64,000 nt of DNA from Kocuria tytonis (GTDB taxonomy: Bacteria; Actinomycetota; Actinomycetes; Actinomycetales; Micrococcaceae): positions 868,001 through 932,000 of the forward strand of contig NZ_PNJG02000001.1 of NCBI RefSeq assembly GCF_003226895.2, written 5' to 3'. The position numbers were made by a program, and so were the translations under genes. Below, in pieces: positions 8,040 to 17,374 of the stretch. Positions within the stretch are counted from its first letter, which is position 1; each line of letters begins with the position of its first letter. The notes under the pieces were generated by a model. The model was not told the DNA's origin. It did not search any database and saw nothing but the letters and a program-made list of their open reading frames with translations.

Positions 8040-9425
8040 TCACGGCGGGTAATCCCCTCCGCCGGGCAGCTGCTTCCAGTGCCACAGCCAGCCCACCCAC
8101 ACGAGCTGCAGGACGGCACCGGTGAGCACCAGCAGCACCCGGTACGCCCGTGAATCGCTCACCCGCACGAGCGCGGCGGCCAGGGGTGCCCACGGCAGGA
8201 GCAGCCGGAACGTGGAGGTCTGGGGGTTGAGCACGAGCAGCAGGTAGCACCCGTAGGCGGCGAGCCACACGCGCACGAAGAACGGCAGCGCCTCCCGCAC
8301 CGGGCGGGCGCGCAGCACGAGCACGACCACCACCACGAGCACCACGGGGGCCACGAGCCCGCCCACCGGTCCGAACAGGGCGGTGGCCTGGTGGAACCAC
8401 GGCAGCACGGGGACCACGCTCGAGCTGCCCCGCCACACGGCCTCGGTCCGCGTGTAGGCCCCGGGGTCCCCCGTGACGGCCCACGCGATCGCCGGCCACG
8501 CCAGCGCGGCGGCGCACGCGAGCAGCGCCACCGCGAGCCAGCGGTCCAGGCAGCGGTACCAGGGCCGACGCCGCGCGCGCACGTCCCGCACCGCGCACCA
8601 CAGCCACCACACCCCCAGGGCGGCCCCGAGCGCCACACCGGTGGGACGGGTGAGGGCCTGCAGGACGACGAACACCGCGGCCCACACCGGCCGCTCCCGC
8701 ACCACGCACAGGATCGCGCTGAGCAGCAGCAGCAGGCTGAGGGCCTCGGCGTAGGGGGTCTGCAGGACGGGCGCCACGGGGTTGAACGCGAACACGGCCA
8801 CGGTCCACAGTGCCGGGACGGACGCGCCCGCGGGCGTCCGGGGTGCCGCCATGACGGGGACGGTGCACGTCAACCGGTAGAGCACCAGTGCCGCCCCGCA
8901 CCCCGCGAGCAGGGACACCGTGGCGGCAGTGCCCGCCCACCCGGTCCCCGTGGCCTCCGCGATGCCGCGCACGAGCATGGGGAACACCGGGTAGAACGCC
9001 CACGGGTTCTCCTGCACGGTGCCCAGCGAGTCCGTGGGCAGCTGGGACGGGTAGCCCTCCCGGAAGATGGTGCGGTACCAGTCCGAGTCCCACGTGGCGG
9101 TGAAATCCAGGTACCGCAGCGGCCCGCTCCCCCACGGCCCGGGACCCTGGTGCGCGCCCACCACGGAGAACACACCCCAGCCCCAGAGCCGGGAGAGCCC
9201 GTAGACCGCGAGCACCGCGAGCCACCAGGGGGCACGTGACCACAGGCCCACCACCCGTTCCCGGGTCCGCGTTCCCGGCGTGGACGTCACCGCCGGGCGC
9301 CGGAGCGACCCGGTGGAGGACGCCGCGGACGTGCTGCCGGCGGCGTCGTCACGGGGGCCGGGGTCACCGGGAAGGTCGGCGGCGTCGTTGGCAGCGGCGG
9401 CGTCGTGGCGGACGCTCGAGCTCAT
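8040..9425 (-). CDS. Polytopic membrane mannosyltransferase-like protein (PIG-V/GT-C type)
   Basis: A 461-aa integral membrane protein with an N-terminal disordered ~60 residues and then about 9-11 hydrophobic segments. The first external loop contains TATWDSDWYRTIFREGY, an acidic D-x-D/W-Y motif placed as in GT-C and PIG-V-like mannosyltransferases, followed by AFYPVFPMLVRG. It probably transfers a sugar from a polyprenyl-phosphate donor outside the membrane, but the acceptor is unknown. It overlaps the preceding LOG-family gene by 4 bp (ATGA), so the two are co-expressed. Confidence 0.7.
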   Translation of the reverse strand: MSSSVRHDAAAANDAADLPGDPGPRDDAAGSTSAASSTGSLRRPAVTSTPGTRTRERVVGLWSRAPWWLAVLAVYGLSRLWGWGVFSVVGAHQGPGPWGSGPLRYLDFTATWDSDWYRTIFREGYPSQLPTDSLGTVQENPWAFYPVFPMLVRGIAEATGTGWAGTAATVSLLAGCGAALVLYRLTCTVPVMAAPRTPAGASVPALWTVAVFAFNPVAPVLQTPYAEALSLLLLLSAILCVVRERPVWAAVFVVLQALTRPTGVALGAALGVWWLWCAVRDVRARRRPWYRCLDRWLAVALLACAAALAWPAIAWAVTGDPGAYTRTEAVWRGSSSVVPVLPWFHQATALFGPVGGLVAPVVLVVVVVLVLRARPVREALPFFVRVWLAAYGCYLLLVLNPQTSTFRLLLPWAPLAAALVRVSDSRAYRVLLVLTGAVLQLVWVGWLWHWKQLPGGGDYPP

Positions 9426-10336
9426 GCCTCGGAACCGGGGGTGGGCTCTCCGGGGATCTCATGGGCGTCGGGCGCGGCTGCCTGCCCGTCCTGCGCGCCG
9501 GGCGCCCCGGCCCGCGGGCTCCCGGGGCCGGGGACGGCGGCGTCGACCCGCGCGGGCGCCTGCATGCCGGGGTCCTCGGCGTGGACGGAGGCGAGGATCT
9601 CCACGACCTCGGCGGCGGTGTCCACGACGCGCAGCAGGTCGAGGTCCGCCTCTGCCACCTTGCCCCCGGCCACGAGCGTGCCCGTGATCCAGTCCCGCAG
9701 CGGCCCCCAGTACTCGGTGCCCACGAGGATCACCGGGAAGCGGGTGATCTTGCCGGTCTGCACCAGGGTCAGCGCCTCGAAGAGCTCGTCCAGGGTGCCG
9801 AAACCGCCCGGCAGGGCCACGAAGCCCTGGCTGTACTTCACGAACATGGTCTTGCGCGCGAAGAAGTACCGGAAGTTGATGCCCAGGTCCACCCAGTGGT
9901 TCAGGTGCTGCTCGTGGGGCAGTTCGATCCCGATGCCCACGGAGTGGGCGCCCACGTCCACCGCACCCCTGTTCGCGGCCTCCATGACGCCCGGGCCGCC
10001 GCCGGTCACCACCGCGTAGCCGGCCTGGCCGATGGCCCGGCCCAGCTCACGGCCGAGCTCGTACTCCGGGTGCCCCGGTGCGGTGCGGGCCGAGCCGAAA
10101 ACGGTGATGGCGGGGCCCAGGTTGGCGAGCGCGTCGAAGCCCTCCACGAACTCCGCCTGGATGCGCAGCACGCGCCAGGGGTCCGTGCGGGTGAAGTCGT
10201 CCGGTTCCGCGGGGCGCTGGTCCAGGAACCGCTGGTCCGAGGTGCGGCGCTCCAGCTGCCGGCGGCGCAGCACCACCGGGCCCTTGTGTCGCTCCGCGGG
10301 GACGGTGGGCTCGGGGGCGTTCTCGTTGTTCTGCAT
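9422..10336 (-). CDS. LOG-family protein (TIGR00730, Rossmann fold)
   Basis: A 304-aa protein. The core (about 70-240) has the LOG/lysine-decarboxylase-like motifs GGGPGVMEAANRGA and PGGFGTLDELFEALT, which form the nucleotide site in cytokinin-activating phosphoribohydrolases and in AMP nucleosidase-like relatives. The likely activity is release of a base from a nucleoside 5'-monophosphate; the substrate in this organism is unknown. The last ~60 residues are Pro/Ala-rich and variable. The ATG is preceded by TAGCCT at 10343-10348 with a 6-nt gap, indicating a leaderless mRNA. Confidence 0.85.
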   Translation of the reverse strand: MQNNENAPEPTVPAERHKGPVVLRRRQLERRTSDQRFLDQRPAEPDDFTRTDPWRVLRIQAEFVEGFDALANLGPAITVFGSARTAPGHPEYELGRELGRAIGQAGYAVVTGGGPGVMEAANRGAVDVGAHSVGIGIELPHEQHLNHWVDLGINFRYFFARKTMFVKYSQGFVALPGGFGTLDELFEALTLVQTGKITRFPVILVGTEYWGPLRDWITGTLVAGGKVAEADLDLLRVVDTAAEVVEILASVHAEDPGMQAPARVDAAVPGPGSPRAGAPGAQDGQAAAPDAHEIPGEPTPGSEA

Positions 10337-10357
10337 GGTGCCAGGCTACGGCCCCGC

Positions 10358-11464
10358 TCAGGACAGCCACTGGGAGAGGGCGCGGTGGCACGCGCGGACG
10401 GCGTCGTCGAACACGTGCTCGTCGTCCGTGTGCGCGAGCAGCGCGTCCCCGGGACCGAAGTTCACGGCGGGGACCCCCGCCTGGGAGAACCGGGCCACGT
10501 CCGTCCACCCGTACTTGGGCATGGGCTGCTGCCCCACCGCGGCCACGAACTGCGCCGCGGCCGGGCGGTCCAACCCCGGCCGGGCGGCCGCGGAGAGGTC
10601 CTGCCACTCGATCGCGTGCTCCGGGAACGTCTCCCGGACGTGCTGCTGGGCCTGCTCCAGGCTCTTGTCCGGGGCGAAGCGGTAGTTGACGTCCACCCAC
10701 GCGGTGTCCGGGATCACGTTGCCGGCCACTCCCCCGCCGATCCTGATGGCGTTGAGACCCTCGCGGTAGTCCAGCCCCTCCACGGTCACGGTCCTCGGCT
10801 CGTAGCGCGCCAGGGTGGCGAGCACCTCCGCCTGCTTGTGGATCGCGTTGTCCCCGATCCACGAGCGTCCGGAGTGGGACGCCTTGCCGTGGGTGGTGAT
10901 GCGGAAGCGCATCGTGCCGTTGCAGCCGCCCTCCACCGTGCCGTTGGTGGGTTCCAGCAGCACCGCGAAGTCCGCCTCGAGCAGCTCGGGGCTGTTGCGC
11001 ATCACGCGTCCCAGCCCGCTGGCGTCGCTGGCGACCTCCTCGTGGTCGTAGAACACGTACGTCACGTCCCGGGTGGGCTCGCGCAGCTGCTGGGCGAGCA
11101 CGAGCTGGACCGCCACCCCGCCCTTCATGTCCGTGGTGCCGCGGCCGTAGATCACGTCCCGGTCCCCCTCACGACGCCGCACGGCCGGCACCGCGCCCAG
11201 CGAGCCGTCCACGGTGGGCAGGGGCACGGTGTCCAGGTGCCCGGCGAGCACCACGCGCTCGCGCCGGCCCAGCTCGGTGCGGGCCACCACGGTGTCCCCG
11301 TCACGGTGCACGCTCAGGTGCGGGAGCCGCCGCAGGGCCGCCTCTACGGCGTCGGCGAGCGGTGTCTCGTGGTCCGAGACGGACTCCACGTCCACGAGCG
11401 CGGCCGTGAGGTCCGCGGGGTCCATGGTGAGGTCGAGTGCGGGGGTCTGCTGATCGGCTGCCAT
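10358..11464 (-). CDS. dapE: Succinyl-diaminopimelate desuccinylase
   Basis: A 368-aa M20-family metallohydrolase. The zinc-site motifs are in order: LAGHLDTVPL (His), GRGTTDMKGG (bridging Asp) and YDHEEV (Glu). It releases succinate from N-succinyl-LL-2,6-diaminopimelate in the cytosolic lysine/peptidoglycan-DAP pathway. It is divergent from dapD across 81 bp, with dapC elsewhere in the window. The start at 11464 is favoured because TAAGCT lies 7 nt upstream (11472-11477); a GTG at 11482 is the alternative. Confidence 0.93.
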   Translation of the reverse strand: MAADQQTPALDLTMDPADLTAALVDVESVSDHETPLADAVEAALRRLPHLSVHRDGDTVVARTELGRRERVVLAGHLDTVPLPTVDGSLGAVPAVRRREGDRDVIYGRGTTDMKGGVAVQLVLAQQLREPTRDVTYVFYDHEEVASDASGLGRVMRNSPELLEADFAVLLEPTNGTVEGGCNGTMRFRITTHGKASHSGRSWIGDNAIHKQAEVLATLARYEPRTVTVEGLDYREGLNAIRIGGGVAGNVIPDTAWVDVNYRFAPDKSLEQAQQHVRETFPEHAIEWQDLSAAARPGLDRPAAAQFVAAVGQQPMPKYGWTDVARFSQAGVPAVNFGPGDALLAHTDDEHVFDDAVRACHRALSQWLS

Positions 11465-11533
11465 GGCGGCCAGCTTAGTCACCGGGGCCGCGAGGCGGCC
11501 CGCGCCCTCCCCCGGGCCTCGAGCGTCGCCGCC

Positions 11534-11539
11534 TAGGAT
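11534..11539 (+). promoter_or_regulatory. -10 box of leaderless dapD promoter
   Basis: TAGGAT ends 6 nt before the dapD ATG. The spacing puts the transcription start at or next to the start codon. No ribosome binding site fits in between. Confidence 0.5.
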
Positions 11540-11545
11540 GGAGCC

Positions 11546-12517
11546 ATGACTTCAACGAGTGAGAGCACCGAGAACTCCCGCACCGCCTCCGCCGTGGGCC
11601 TGGCCACCGTGGTGGACGCCGGTGAGCGGGCGGGCACCGTGCTGGACGTCTTCTACCCGGCACCCGCGCTCAGCGCCAACCCGGACACGAGCTACGAGGC
11701 GGACCTGCGCGTGGCGGCCACCACGGACCCGGACCGCAACGTGCGCTCGGAGATCGTGACCAGCGTGATCGACCTGGACGAGGCGCCCCGGGACACGGCG
11801 GACGCCTACCTGCGCCTGCACCTGCTCTCGCACCGCCTCGTGCGGCCGAACACCGTCAACCTGGACGGCATCTTCGGGCTGCTCGCCAACGTCGCGTGGA
11901 CCAGCCGCGGACCGGTGCTCGCGGAGGAGCTCACGCGCTCGCTGCTGGCCCTGCGCGCGGGCGGTCCCGTCACGGTGTTCGGGGTGGACAAGTTCCCCCG
12001 CATGGTGGACTACGTGGTGCCCGCCGGCGTGCGCATCGGCGACGCGGACCGAGTGCGCCTGGGTGCGTACCTCGGTGAGGGGACCACCGTGATGCACGAG
12101 GGCTTCGTGAACTTCAACGCGGGCACGCTCGGCGCGGCCATGGTCGAGGGCCGGATCTCCGCGGGCGTGGTGGTCCACGACCACACGGACGTGGGCGGCG
12201 GCGCCTCCATCATGGGCACCCTCTCCGGTGGCGGGAAGCAGCGCATCACCCTGGGCGAGCGCTGCCTGCTCGGCGCCAACGCGGGCGTGGGCATCTCCCT
12301 GGGCGACGACTGCGTGGTCGAGGCCGGTCTCTACGTCACCGCGGGCACCCGGGTGTCCCTGCTCGACGCCGCCGCGGAGCCCCGCGTGGTCAAGGCCTCC
12401 GACCTCTCGGGCGTCTCCAACCTGCTGTTCCGCCGCAACTCCACCACCGGTGCCGTGGAGGCGCTGCCCCGCAGCGGCGGCTCCGTGGAGCTGAACTCGG
12501 CGCTGCACGCGAACTGA
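11546..12517 (+). CDS. dapD: 2,3,4,5-tetrahydropyridine-2,6-dicarboxylate N-succinyltransferase
   Basis: A 323-aa protein of the actinobacterial DapD type. The C-terminal half is a left-handed beta-helix with hexapeptide repeats ([47 protein letters not shown]). It succinylates tetrahydrodipicolinate using succinyl-CoA, the first step of the succinylase branch to meso-DAP and lysine, and is probably trimeric. It is divergent from dapE. The TAGGAT box 6 nt upstream of the ATG suggests a leaderless mRNA. Confidence 0.94.
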   Translation: MTSTSESTENSRTASAVGLATVVDAGERAGTVLDVFYPAPALSANPDTSYEADLRVAATTDPDRNVRSEIVTSVIDLDEAPRDTADAYLRLHLLSHRLVRPNTVNLDGIFGLLANVAWTSRGPVLAEELTRSLLALRAGGPVTVFGVDKFPRMVDYVVPAGVRIGDADRVRLGAYLGEGTTVMHEGFVNFNAGTLGAAMVEGRISAGVVVHDHTDVGGGASIMGTLSGGGKQRITLGERCLLGANAGVGISLGDDCVVEAGLYVTAGTRVSLLDAAAEPRVVKASDLSGVSNLLFRRNSTTGAVEALPRSGGSVELNSALHAN

Positions 12518-12584
12518 CGCGCACTGGGTGTGGCCGTCCCGTCCGAGCGGCGGGGCGGCCACACGTGTTTCCGGGTGCACTGGA

Positions 12585-12590
12585 TAGGGT
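12585..12590 (+). promoter_or_regulatory. -10 box of leaderless galE promoter
   Basis: TAGGGT followed by 7 nt and then the galE ATG. It has the same geometry as upstream of dapD, tatB and other genes in the window. Confidence 0.5.
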
Positions 12591-12597
12591 GGAGCAC

Positions 12598-13614
12598 ATG
12601 AAGATTCTCGTCACCGGGGGAACCGGCTACATCGGCTCGCACACCGTCCTGGCCCTGCTGGAGGCCGGCCACGACGTGGTGGTGCTGGACAACCTCTCCA
12701 ACTCCTCCCCCGCGTCCCTGGACCGCGTGGCCGAACTGGCCGGCCGGGACGTCGCCGCGTTCGAACAGGTGGACCTGCTGGACCGTCCGGGACTGGACAC
12801 CGTGTTCCGCGACCACCGCCCGGACGCCGTGATCCACTTCGCGGGGCTCAAGGCCGTGGGCGAGTCCGCGCAGAAGCCCCTGTGGTACTACACCAACAAC
12901 GTCAGCGGCACCGTGAACCTGCTGTGGGCCATGGAGGAGAACGACTGCCGCACCATCGTGTTCTCGTCCTCCGCCACGGTGTACGGCGCCCCGGAGACCA
13001 TGCCGCTCACGGAGAAGCTGTCCATGGACGCGCAGAACCCCTACGGGCGCACCAAGGAGCACATCGAGGACATGCTCTCGGACCTCGCGGCCTCCGACGA
13101 GCGCTGGTCCGTGGCGCTGCTGCGCTACTTCAACCCGGTGGGTGCGCACGAGTCCGGTCGAATCGGGGAGGACCCCTCGGGCATCCCCAACAACCTCATG
13201 CCGTTCGTGGCGCAGGTGGCCGTGGGCCGGCGCGAGAAGCTCATGGTCTTCGGCGACGACTACCCCACCCCGGACGGCACCGGCGTGCGCGACTACATCC
13301 ACGTGGTGGACCTCGCGGACGGGCACCTGAGGGCCCTGGACCGGATCTCGCAGGACCCGGGCGTGCACGTGTGGAACCTCGGCACGGGCCGCGGCTACTC
13401 CGTCCTGGAGGTGCGCGCGGCGTTCGAGAAGGCCTCCGGCCGCGAGATCCCCTACGAGGTGGCCCCCCGCCGCCCCGGCGACGCCGCCGTGTCCTACGCG
13501 GATCCCGCCTCGGCCCTCGCGGAGCTGGGCTGGTCCGCGGACCGCGACATCGACACCATGTGCCGCGACCACTGGAACTGGCAGAAGAACAACCCCAACG
13601 GCTACGAGGGCTGA
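12598..13614 (+). CDS. galE: UDP-glucose 4-epimerase
   Basis: 338 aa, the standard GalE length. The NAD-binding GGTGYIGSH is at about 7-15, the catalytic Ser/Thr region is SSSATVYG, and the Tyr-x3-Lys pair is in NPYGRTKEHIE. The C-terminal substrate motifs NLGTGRGYSVLEV and RRPGDAA fit. It interconverts UDP-glucose and UDP-galactose for cell-envelope glycans or galactose use. ATG at 12598 is chosen because it starts directly at the Rossmann strand (MKILVTGG) and follows TAGGGT by 7 nt. No other gal genes are nearby. Confidence 0.94.
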   Translation: MKILVTGGTGYIGSHTVLALLEAGHDVVVLDNLSNSSPASLDRVAELAGRDVAAFEQVDLLDRPGLDTVFRDHRPDAVIHFAGLKAVGESAQKPLWYYTNNVSGTVNLLWAMEENDCRTIVFSSSATVYGAPETMPLTEKLSMDAQNPYGRTKEHIEDMLSDLAASDERWSVALLRYFNPVGAHESGRIGEDPSGIPNNLMPFVAQVAVGRREKLMVFGDDYPTPDGTGVRDYIHVVDLADGHLRALDRISQDPGVHVWNLGTGRGYSVLEVRAAFEKASGREIPYEVAPRRPGDAAVSYADPASALAELGWSADRDIDTMCRDHWNWQKNNPNGYEG

Positions 13615-13744
13615 GGGCCTTCCGGTCCCGGGCCCGACGCCGTCTGTGCGCCGGTCCCGGGACCGCGAGGCCGGGACGAGCACCGGCGCCCCTGCGCGCC
13701 TCGTGACCGCCACCGGCCCGACGCCGCAAGAGGCCCCGCGAGAA

Positions 13745-13781
13745 CGCCGCCCCGGTCACCGAGAAGGTGACCGGGGCGGCG
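13745..13781. terminator. Hairpin terminator between galE and gltA
   Basis: A 16-bp perfect stem (13745-13760 with 13766-13781) around a GAGAA loop sits 23 bp past the gltA stop and between convergent genes. It probably ends gltA and may also end galE. Confidence 0.6.
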
Positions 13782-13803
13782 TCGTCGTACGGGGGCCGTG
13801 GTG

Positions 13804-15105
13804 TCAGCTGGCCGTGGGGTAGTGGCGCTCGCCCTCGCCCACGTAGAGCTGGCGGGGACGGCCGATCTTGGTCTCGGGATCCTCGATCATCTCGCGCCAC
13901 TGGGCGATCCAGCCCGGCAGGCGCCCGATCGCGAAGAGCACCGTGAACATCTTCTCCGGGAAGCCCATGGCCTTGTAGATCAGGCCCGTGTAGAAGTCCA
14001 CGTTCGGGTAGAGCTTGCGCTCCACGAAGTAGTCGTCCGCGAGCGCCTTCTCCTCCAGGCCGATGGCCAGGTCCAGCAGCTCGTTGTTGCCGCCCATCTT
14101 GGCCAGGACGTCGTGCGCGTAGCCCTTGATGATGCGGGCGCGGGGGTCGTAGTTCTTGTAGACGCGGTGCCCGAAGCCCATGAGGCGGACACCGTCCTCC
14201 TTGTTCTTGACCTTCTCCATGAACTCGTCCGCGGAGAGCCCGCGGTTCTGGATCTGGTCCAGCATGGCCAGCACGGCCTCGTTGGCGCCGCCGTGCAGCG
14301 GGCCGTAGAGGGCGTTGATGCCCGCGGACACGGACGCGAACATGTTGGCGTGGGAGGAGCCCACCAGGCGCACGGTGGAGGTGGAGCAGTTCTGCTCGTG
14401 GTCCGCGTGCAGCATGAACAGGATGTCCAGGGTCTTGGCGACCACCGGGTCCACCTCGTAGTCCGCGGCCGGCACGCCGAAGCACATGCGCAGGAAGTTC
14501 TCCGCGTAGTTGAGGTCGTTGTGGGGGTAGAGCATGGGCTCACCCACGGACTTCTTGTACGCGTACGCGGCCAGGGTGGGGACCTTGGCGAGCAGGCGGA
14601 TGGTGGAGATCTCCACGTGCTCCTTGTTGAAGGGGTCCAGCGAGTCCGAGTAGAACGTGGACAGCGCGGAGACCGCCGAGGACAGCACGGGCATGGGGTG
14701 CGCGGAACGGGGGAAGCCGTTGAAGAACAGCTTGATGTCCTCGTGCACCATGGTGTGGGTGGTGATCCGCTCCTGGAAGTCCTCGTACTGCTCACGAGTG
14801 GGCAGCTCGCCGTAGATCAGCAGGTAGGCGGTCTCCAGGAAGTTGGAGTGCTCCGCGAGCTCCTCGATGGGGTACCCGCGGTAGCGCAGGATGCCCTCGG
14901 CGCCGTCGATGTAGGTGACCGAGGAGTGGGTGTTCGCGGTGTTCACGAACCCGGGATCGAAGCTGACGTTGCCGGTCTCCTTGAGCAGGGAGCCGATGCC
15001 GTAGCCCTTGTTGCCCTCGGTGACTTCCAGCACGGGAAGCTCCAGGGACTTGCCCTCGTCGTAGTTCAGTTCCACCTTGCCGGTGTTCTTCTTGGCCTCT
15101 GCCAT
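13804..15105 (-). CDS. gltA: Citrate synthase (type II)
   Basis: A 433-aa protein, normal for hexameric bacterial citrate synthase. The catalytic residues are in PLHGGANEAV (His), MGFGHRVYKNYDPRA (His) and NVDFYTG (Asp). It condenses acetyl-CoA and oxaloacetate at the entry to the TCA cycle; icd and mdh are also in the window but far away. ATG is preceded by GAGGACTCACC, a usable ribosome site. It is monocistronic, with a strong downstream hairpin. Confidence 0.96.
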   Translation of the reverse strand: MAEAKKNTGKVELNYDEGKSLELPVLEVTEGNKGYGIGSLLKETGNVSFDPGFVNTANTHSSVTYIDGAEGILRYRGYPIEELAEHSNFLETAYLLIYGELPTREQYEDFQERITTHTMVHEDIKLFFNGFPRSAHPMPVLSSAVSALSTFYSDSLDPFNKEHVEISTIRLLAKVPTLAAYAYKKSVGEPMLYPHNDLNYAENFLRMCFGVPAADYEVDPVVAKTLDILFMLHADHEQNCSTSTVRLVGSSHANMFASVSAGINALYGPLHGGANEAVLAMLDQIQNRGLSADEFMEKVKNKEDGVRLMGFGHRVYKNYDPRARIIKGYAHDVLAKMGGNNELLDLAIGLEEKALADDYFVERKLYPNVDFYTGLIYKAMGFPEKMFTVLFAIGRLPGWIAQWREMIEDPETKIGRPRQLYVGEGERHYPTAS

Positions 15106-15277
15106 GGTGAGTCCTCACGATTCGCTGGTGTGTTCCACGTTCGGTCCGCGCTGCGGGCCGTCACGTCGTCGTGGCGGCGGGAGCGCATGCGTGCCGGGCG
15201 GAAGCACGGTGTGATCCCCACCAACCTACTCGGTAGTGCGAGCGTGATTCCACTTGCCCCCGGCCCGCGGGGTGGTG

Positions 15278-16423
15278 CTATCCGGCCTCGGCGAGCCGCT
15301 GCACGGCCGCGGCCATGCGCTCGTCCGTGGCGGTCAGGGAGAGCCGCACGTGCCCGTGGCCGGCCTCCCCGTAGAAGGTCCCGGGCCCCACCACGATGCC
15401 CAGCCGGGCGAAGCGCTCCACGGTGGTCCAGGTGTCCTCCCCCGTGGATCCCCACAGGTACAGACCGGCCTCGGAGTCCTCGATCCGCAGCCCGAAGGCC
15501 TCCACCGCGAGCTTCAGCGCGGCGCGGCGGTCCCGGTAGAGGCTCTTCTGGGCGGCCACGTGCGCGGTGTCCCCCAGGGCCGCGCGCATGGCCTCCTGCA
15601 CGGGATACGCCACGATCATCCCCGCGTGCTTGCGGGAGTTGACCAGCGAGGGCATCAGCTCGGGGTCACCGGCCAGGAACGCCGCACGGTAGCCGGCCAG
15701 GTTCGACTGCTTGGACAGGGAATACGCGCTGAGCAGCAGGGACATGTCCCCGCCACTGACGCGGGGGTCCAGGACGGAGGGCACGGGCTCCCCGCCCTCG
15801 GCAGGATCCCACCGCCCCCAGCCGAGTTCGGCGTAGCACTCGTCCGAAACGACCACGGCCCCCTGGGAGCGCGCCTGCTCCACGAGCGTGCGCAGCGACG
15901 CCGCGTCCCGCACGGTGCCCGTGGGATTGCCCGGGGAGTTGACCCACACCATGCGCACGCGCTCGCGCACGGCGGGCTCCAGCTCATCGAGGGAGTCGAC
16001 GGCCACGGACTCGGCACCCGCCAGCCGCGCACCGATGTCATAGGTGGGGTACGCCACCACGGGTCGCACCACCACGTCACCGGGACCGAGACCCAGCAGC
16101 AGCGGCAGCCAGGCCACGAGCTCTTTGGAGCCCACGGTGGGCATCACGGCGTCCGGGTCCAGTCCGGGGACCCCGCGGCGTTCGGCGTACCACGCGGCCA
16201 CGGCCTCCCGCAGCGCGGCGGTGCCGTGCGTGGTGGGGTAGCCGGGAGCGTCCGCGGCAGCCGCCAGCGCGTCCTGGATCACGAGCGGTGTGGGATCCAC
16301 GGGCGTGCCGATGGACAGGTCCACCACGCCGTCCGGGTGCTCCCCGGCCATGGCCCGGTACGGGGCCAGTGCGTTCCACGGGTAGTCGGGCAGGTCCAGC
16401 CCGAACCCCCCGCGCTCGGCCAC
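15278..16423 (-). CDS. dapC: Succinyldiaminopimelate transaminase
   Basis: A 381-aa fold-type I PLP aminotransferase. Motifs include NSPGNPTGT, VVSDECYAELG and the PLP lysine in SLSKQSNLAGYR. Location 4 bp downstream of the seven-iron ferredoxin gene is the conserved actinobacterial fdxA-dapC arrangement, which supports DapC over other class I aminotransferases. It forms N-succinyl-LL-DAP from the keto precursor using glutamate, in the same pathway as the dapD and dapE genes nearby. Confidence 0.9.
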   Translation of the reverse strand: MAERGGFGLDLPDYPWNALAPYRAMAGEHPDGVVDLSIGTPVDPTPLVIQDALAAAADAPGYPTTHGTAALREAVAAWYAERRGVPGLDPDAVMPTVGSKELVAWLPLLLGLGPGDVVVRPVVAYPTYDIGARLAGAESVAVDSLDELEPAVRERVRMVWVNSPGNPTGTVRDAASLRTLVEQARSQGAVVVSDECYAELGWGRWDPAEGGEPVPSVLDPRVSGGDMSLLLSAYSLSKQSNLAGYRAAFLAGDPELMPSLVNSRKHAGMIVAYPVQEAMRAALGDTAHVAAQKSLYRDRRAALKLAVEAFGLRIEDSEAGLYLWGSTGEDTWTTVERFARLGIVVGPGTFYGEAGHGHVRLSLTATDERMAAAVQRLAEAG

Positions 16424-16427
16424 CGGC

Positions 16428-16751
16428 TCAGCCCTGGTTCTGCGGGGGGAGGTCCGCGATCAGGGGGTGGTCCTTGTGGGTGTTGCCGAGCTTCGCGGCC
16501 CCGCCCGGGGACCCGAGGTCGTCGAAGAACTCCACGTTGGCCTTGTAGTAGTCGGCCCACTCGTCCGGGGTGTCGTCCTCGTAGTAGATGGCCTCCACGG
16601 GGCACACCGGCTCGCACGCGCCGCAGTCCACGCATTCGTCCGGGTGGATGTAGAGGGAGCGCTCGCCCTCGTAGATGCAGTCCACGGGACATTCCTCAAC
16701 GCATGCCTTGTCCTTGACGTCCACGCAGGGCTGAGCAATCACGTAAGTCAC
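16428..16751 (-). CDS. fdxA: Seven-iron ferredoxin FdxA
   Basis: A 107-aa protein with the 3Fe-4S motif C-x7-C-x3-C-P (Cys9, 17, 21) and the 4Fe-4S motif C-x2-C-x2-C-x3-C-P (Cys40, 43, 46, 50), with Cys25 completing the crossed arrangement. It is a soluble low-potential electron carrier for oxidoreductases. GTG start (MTYVIAQP) with AAAGG upstream. It is probably co-transcribed with dapC, 4 bp away. Confidence 0.95.
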   Translation of the reverse strand: MTYVIAQPCVDVKDKACVEECPVDCIYEGERSLYIHPDECVDCGACEPVCPVEAIYYEDDTPDEWADYYKANVEFFDDLGSPGGAAKLGNTHKDHPLIADLPPQNQG

Positions 16752-16813
16752 GGGTGTCGAACCTTTCGTCCAGTTCAGAAGTCTCTGATCATTCTAACGG
16801 CGGGCATCCGAGG

Positions 16814-17374
16814 CTATCGCGCGCGCCGGCGCACCAGCCAACGGCCCGTCACAATCACCGCGGCCATGACGGCCACGAAGATCACCACGAACCACAGGAT
16901 CCCCACCACGCCGATCGGCGCGCTCCAGGACGTGGCCACGAGCGCCGAGCCCTGCCGCAGGTACGCCGCGGCCCATGCGATCGCGTAGCCCATCAGCCCG
17001 GGCACGGCGGCGGCCCACACGCGCCGTGTGGAGGTCCCGCACCACACCCCCGCGCTCAGCAGCAGCAGCCCGGAGAACACGAGTCCCCACGGCAGCCACC
17101 AGCCGTCCCCGTACCAGATGTTCCCGTGCATCGCCGTGGCCACCGCGCCCACGAGCACGCCGGTGAGCACCGCGGTCAGGGCCGACGACGCCGTTCCCGG
17201 CCGTTCGTCCGCGTCCCCCATGGCCACGGGGTCACCGGGTGCCGCGCGGGGCCCGTCCTCGGGGGCGGCGTCGGGCGGCGCGGTGCGCTGCGCGGCGGCG
17301 TCGTGCTCGGGCGACCGTGCCCGACCGGGCTCCGCCCACGGCGGGGTGCGGGGGCCGGTCCCGGACTCGTTCAC
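16814..17374 (-). CDS. DUF6113-like membrane protein next to mshB
   Basis: A 186-aa protein. A disordered, charged ~60-residue N-terminus is followed by four hydrophobic helices (about 65-85, 93-110, 115-135, 150-175) and a basic end (RRRAR). I do not recognise a function. The GTG start overlaps the mshB stop by 4 bp, so the two are translated together; a similar protein follows mshB in related actinobacteria as far as I recall. It has no catalytic motif and could be an accessory membrane protein. Confidence 0.65.
   Translation of the reverse strand: MNESGTGPRTPPWAEPGRARSPEHDAAAQRTAPPDAAPEDGPRAAPGDPVAMGDADERPGTASSALTAVLTGVLVGAVATAMHGNIWYGDGWWLPWGLVFSGLLLLSAGVWCGTSTRRVWAAAVPGLMGYAIAWAAAYLRQGSALVATSWSAPIGVVGILWFVVIFVAVMAAVIVTGRWLVRRRAR

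Noticed and set aside
9236-11536. 766-codon plus-strand open frame
   Set aside because: It covers the LOG-family and dapE genes on the other strand and has no recognisable domain. His/Gly/Arg-rich shadow composition.
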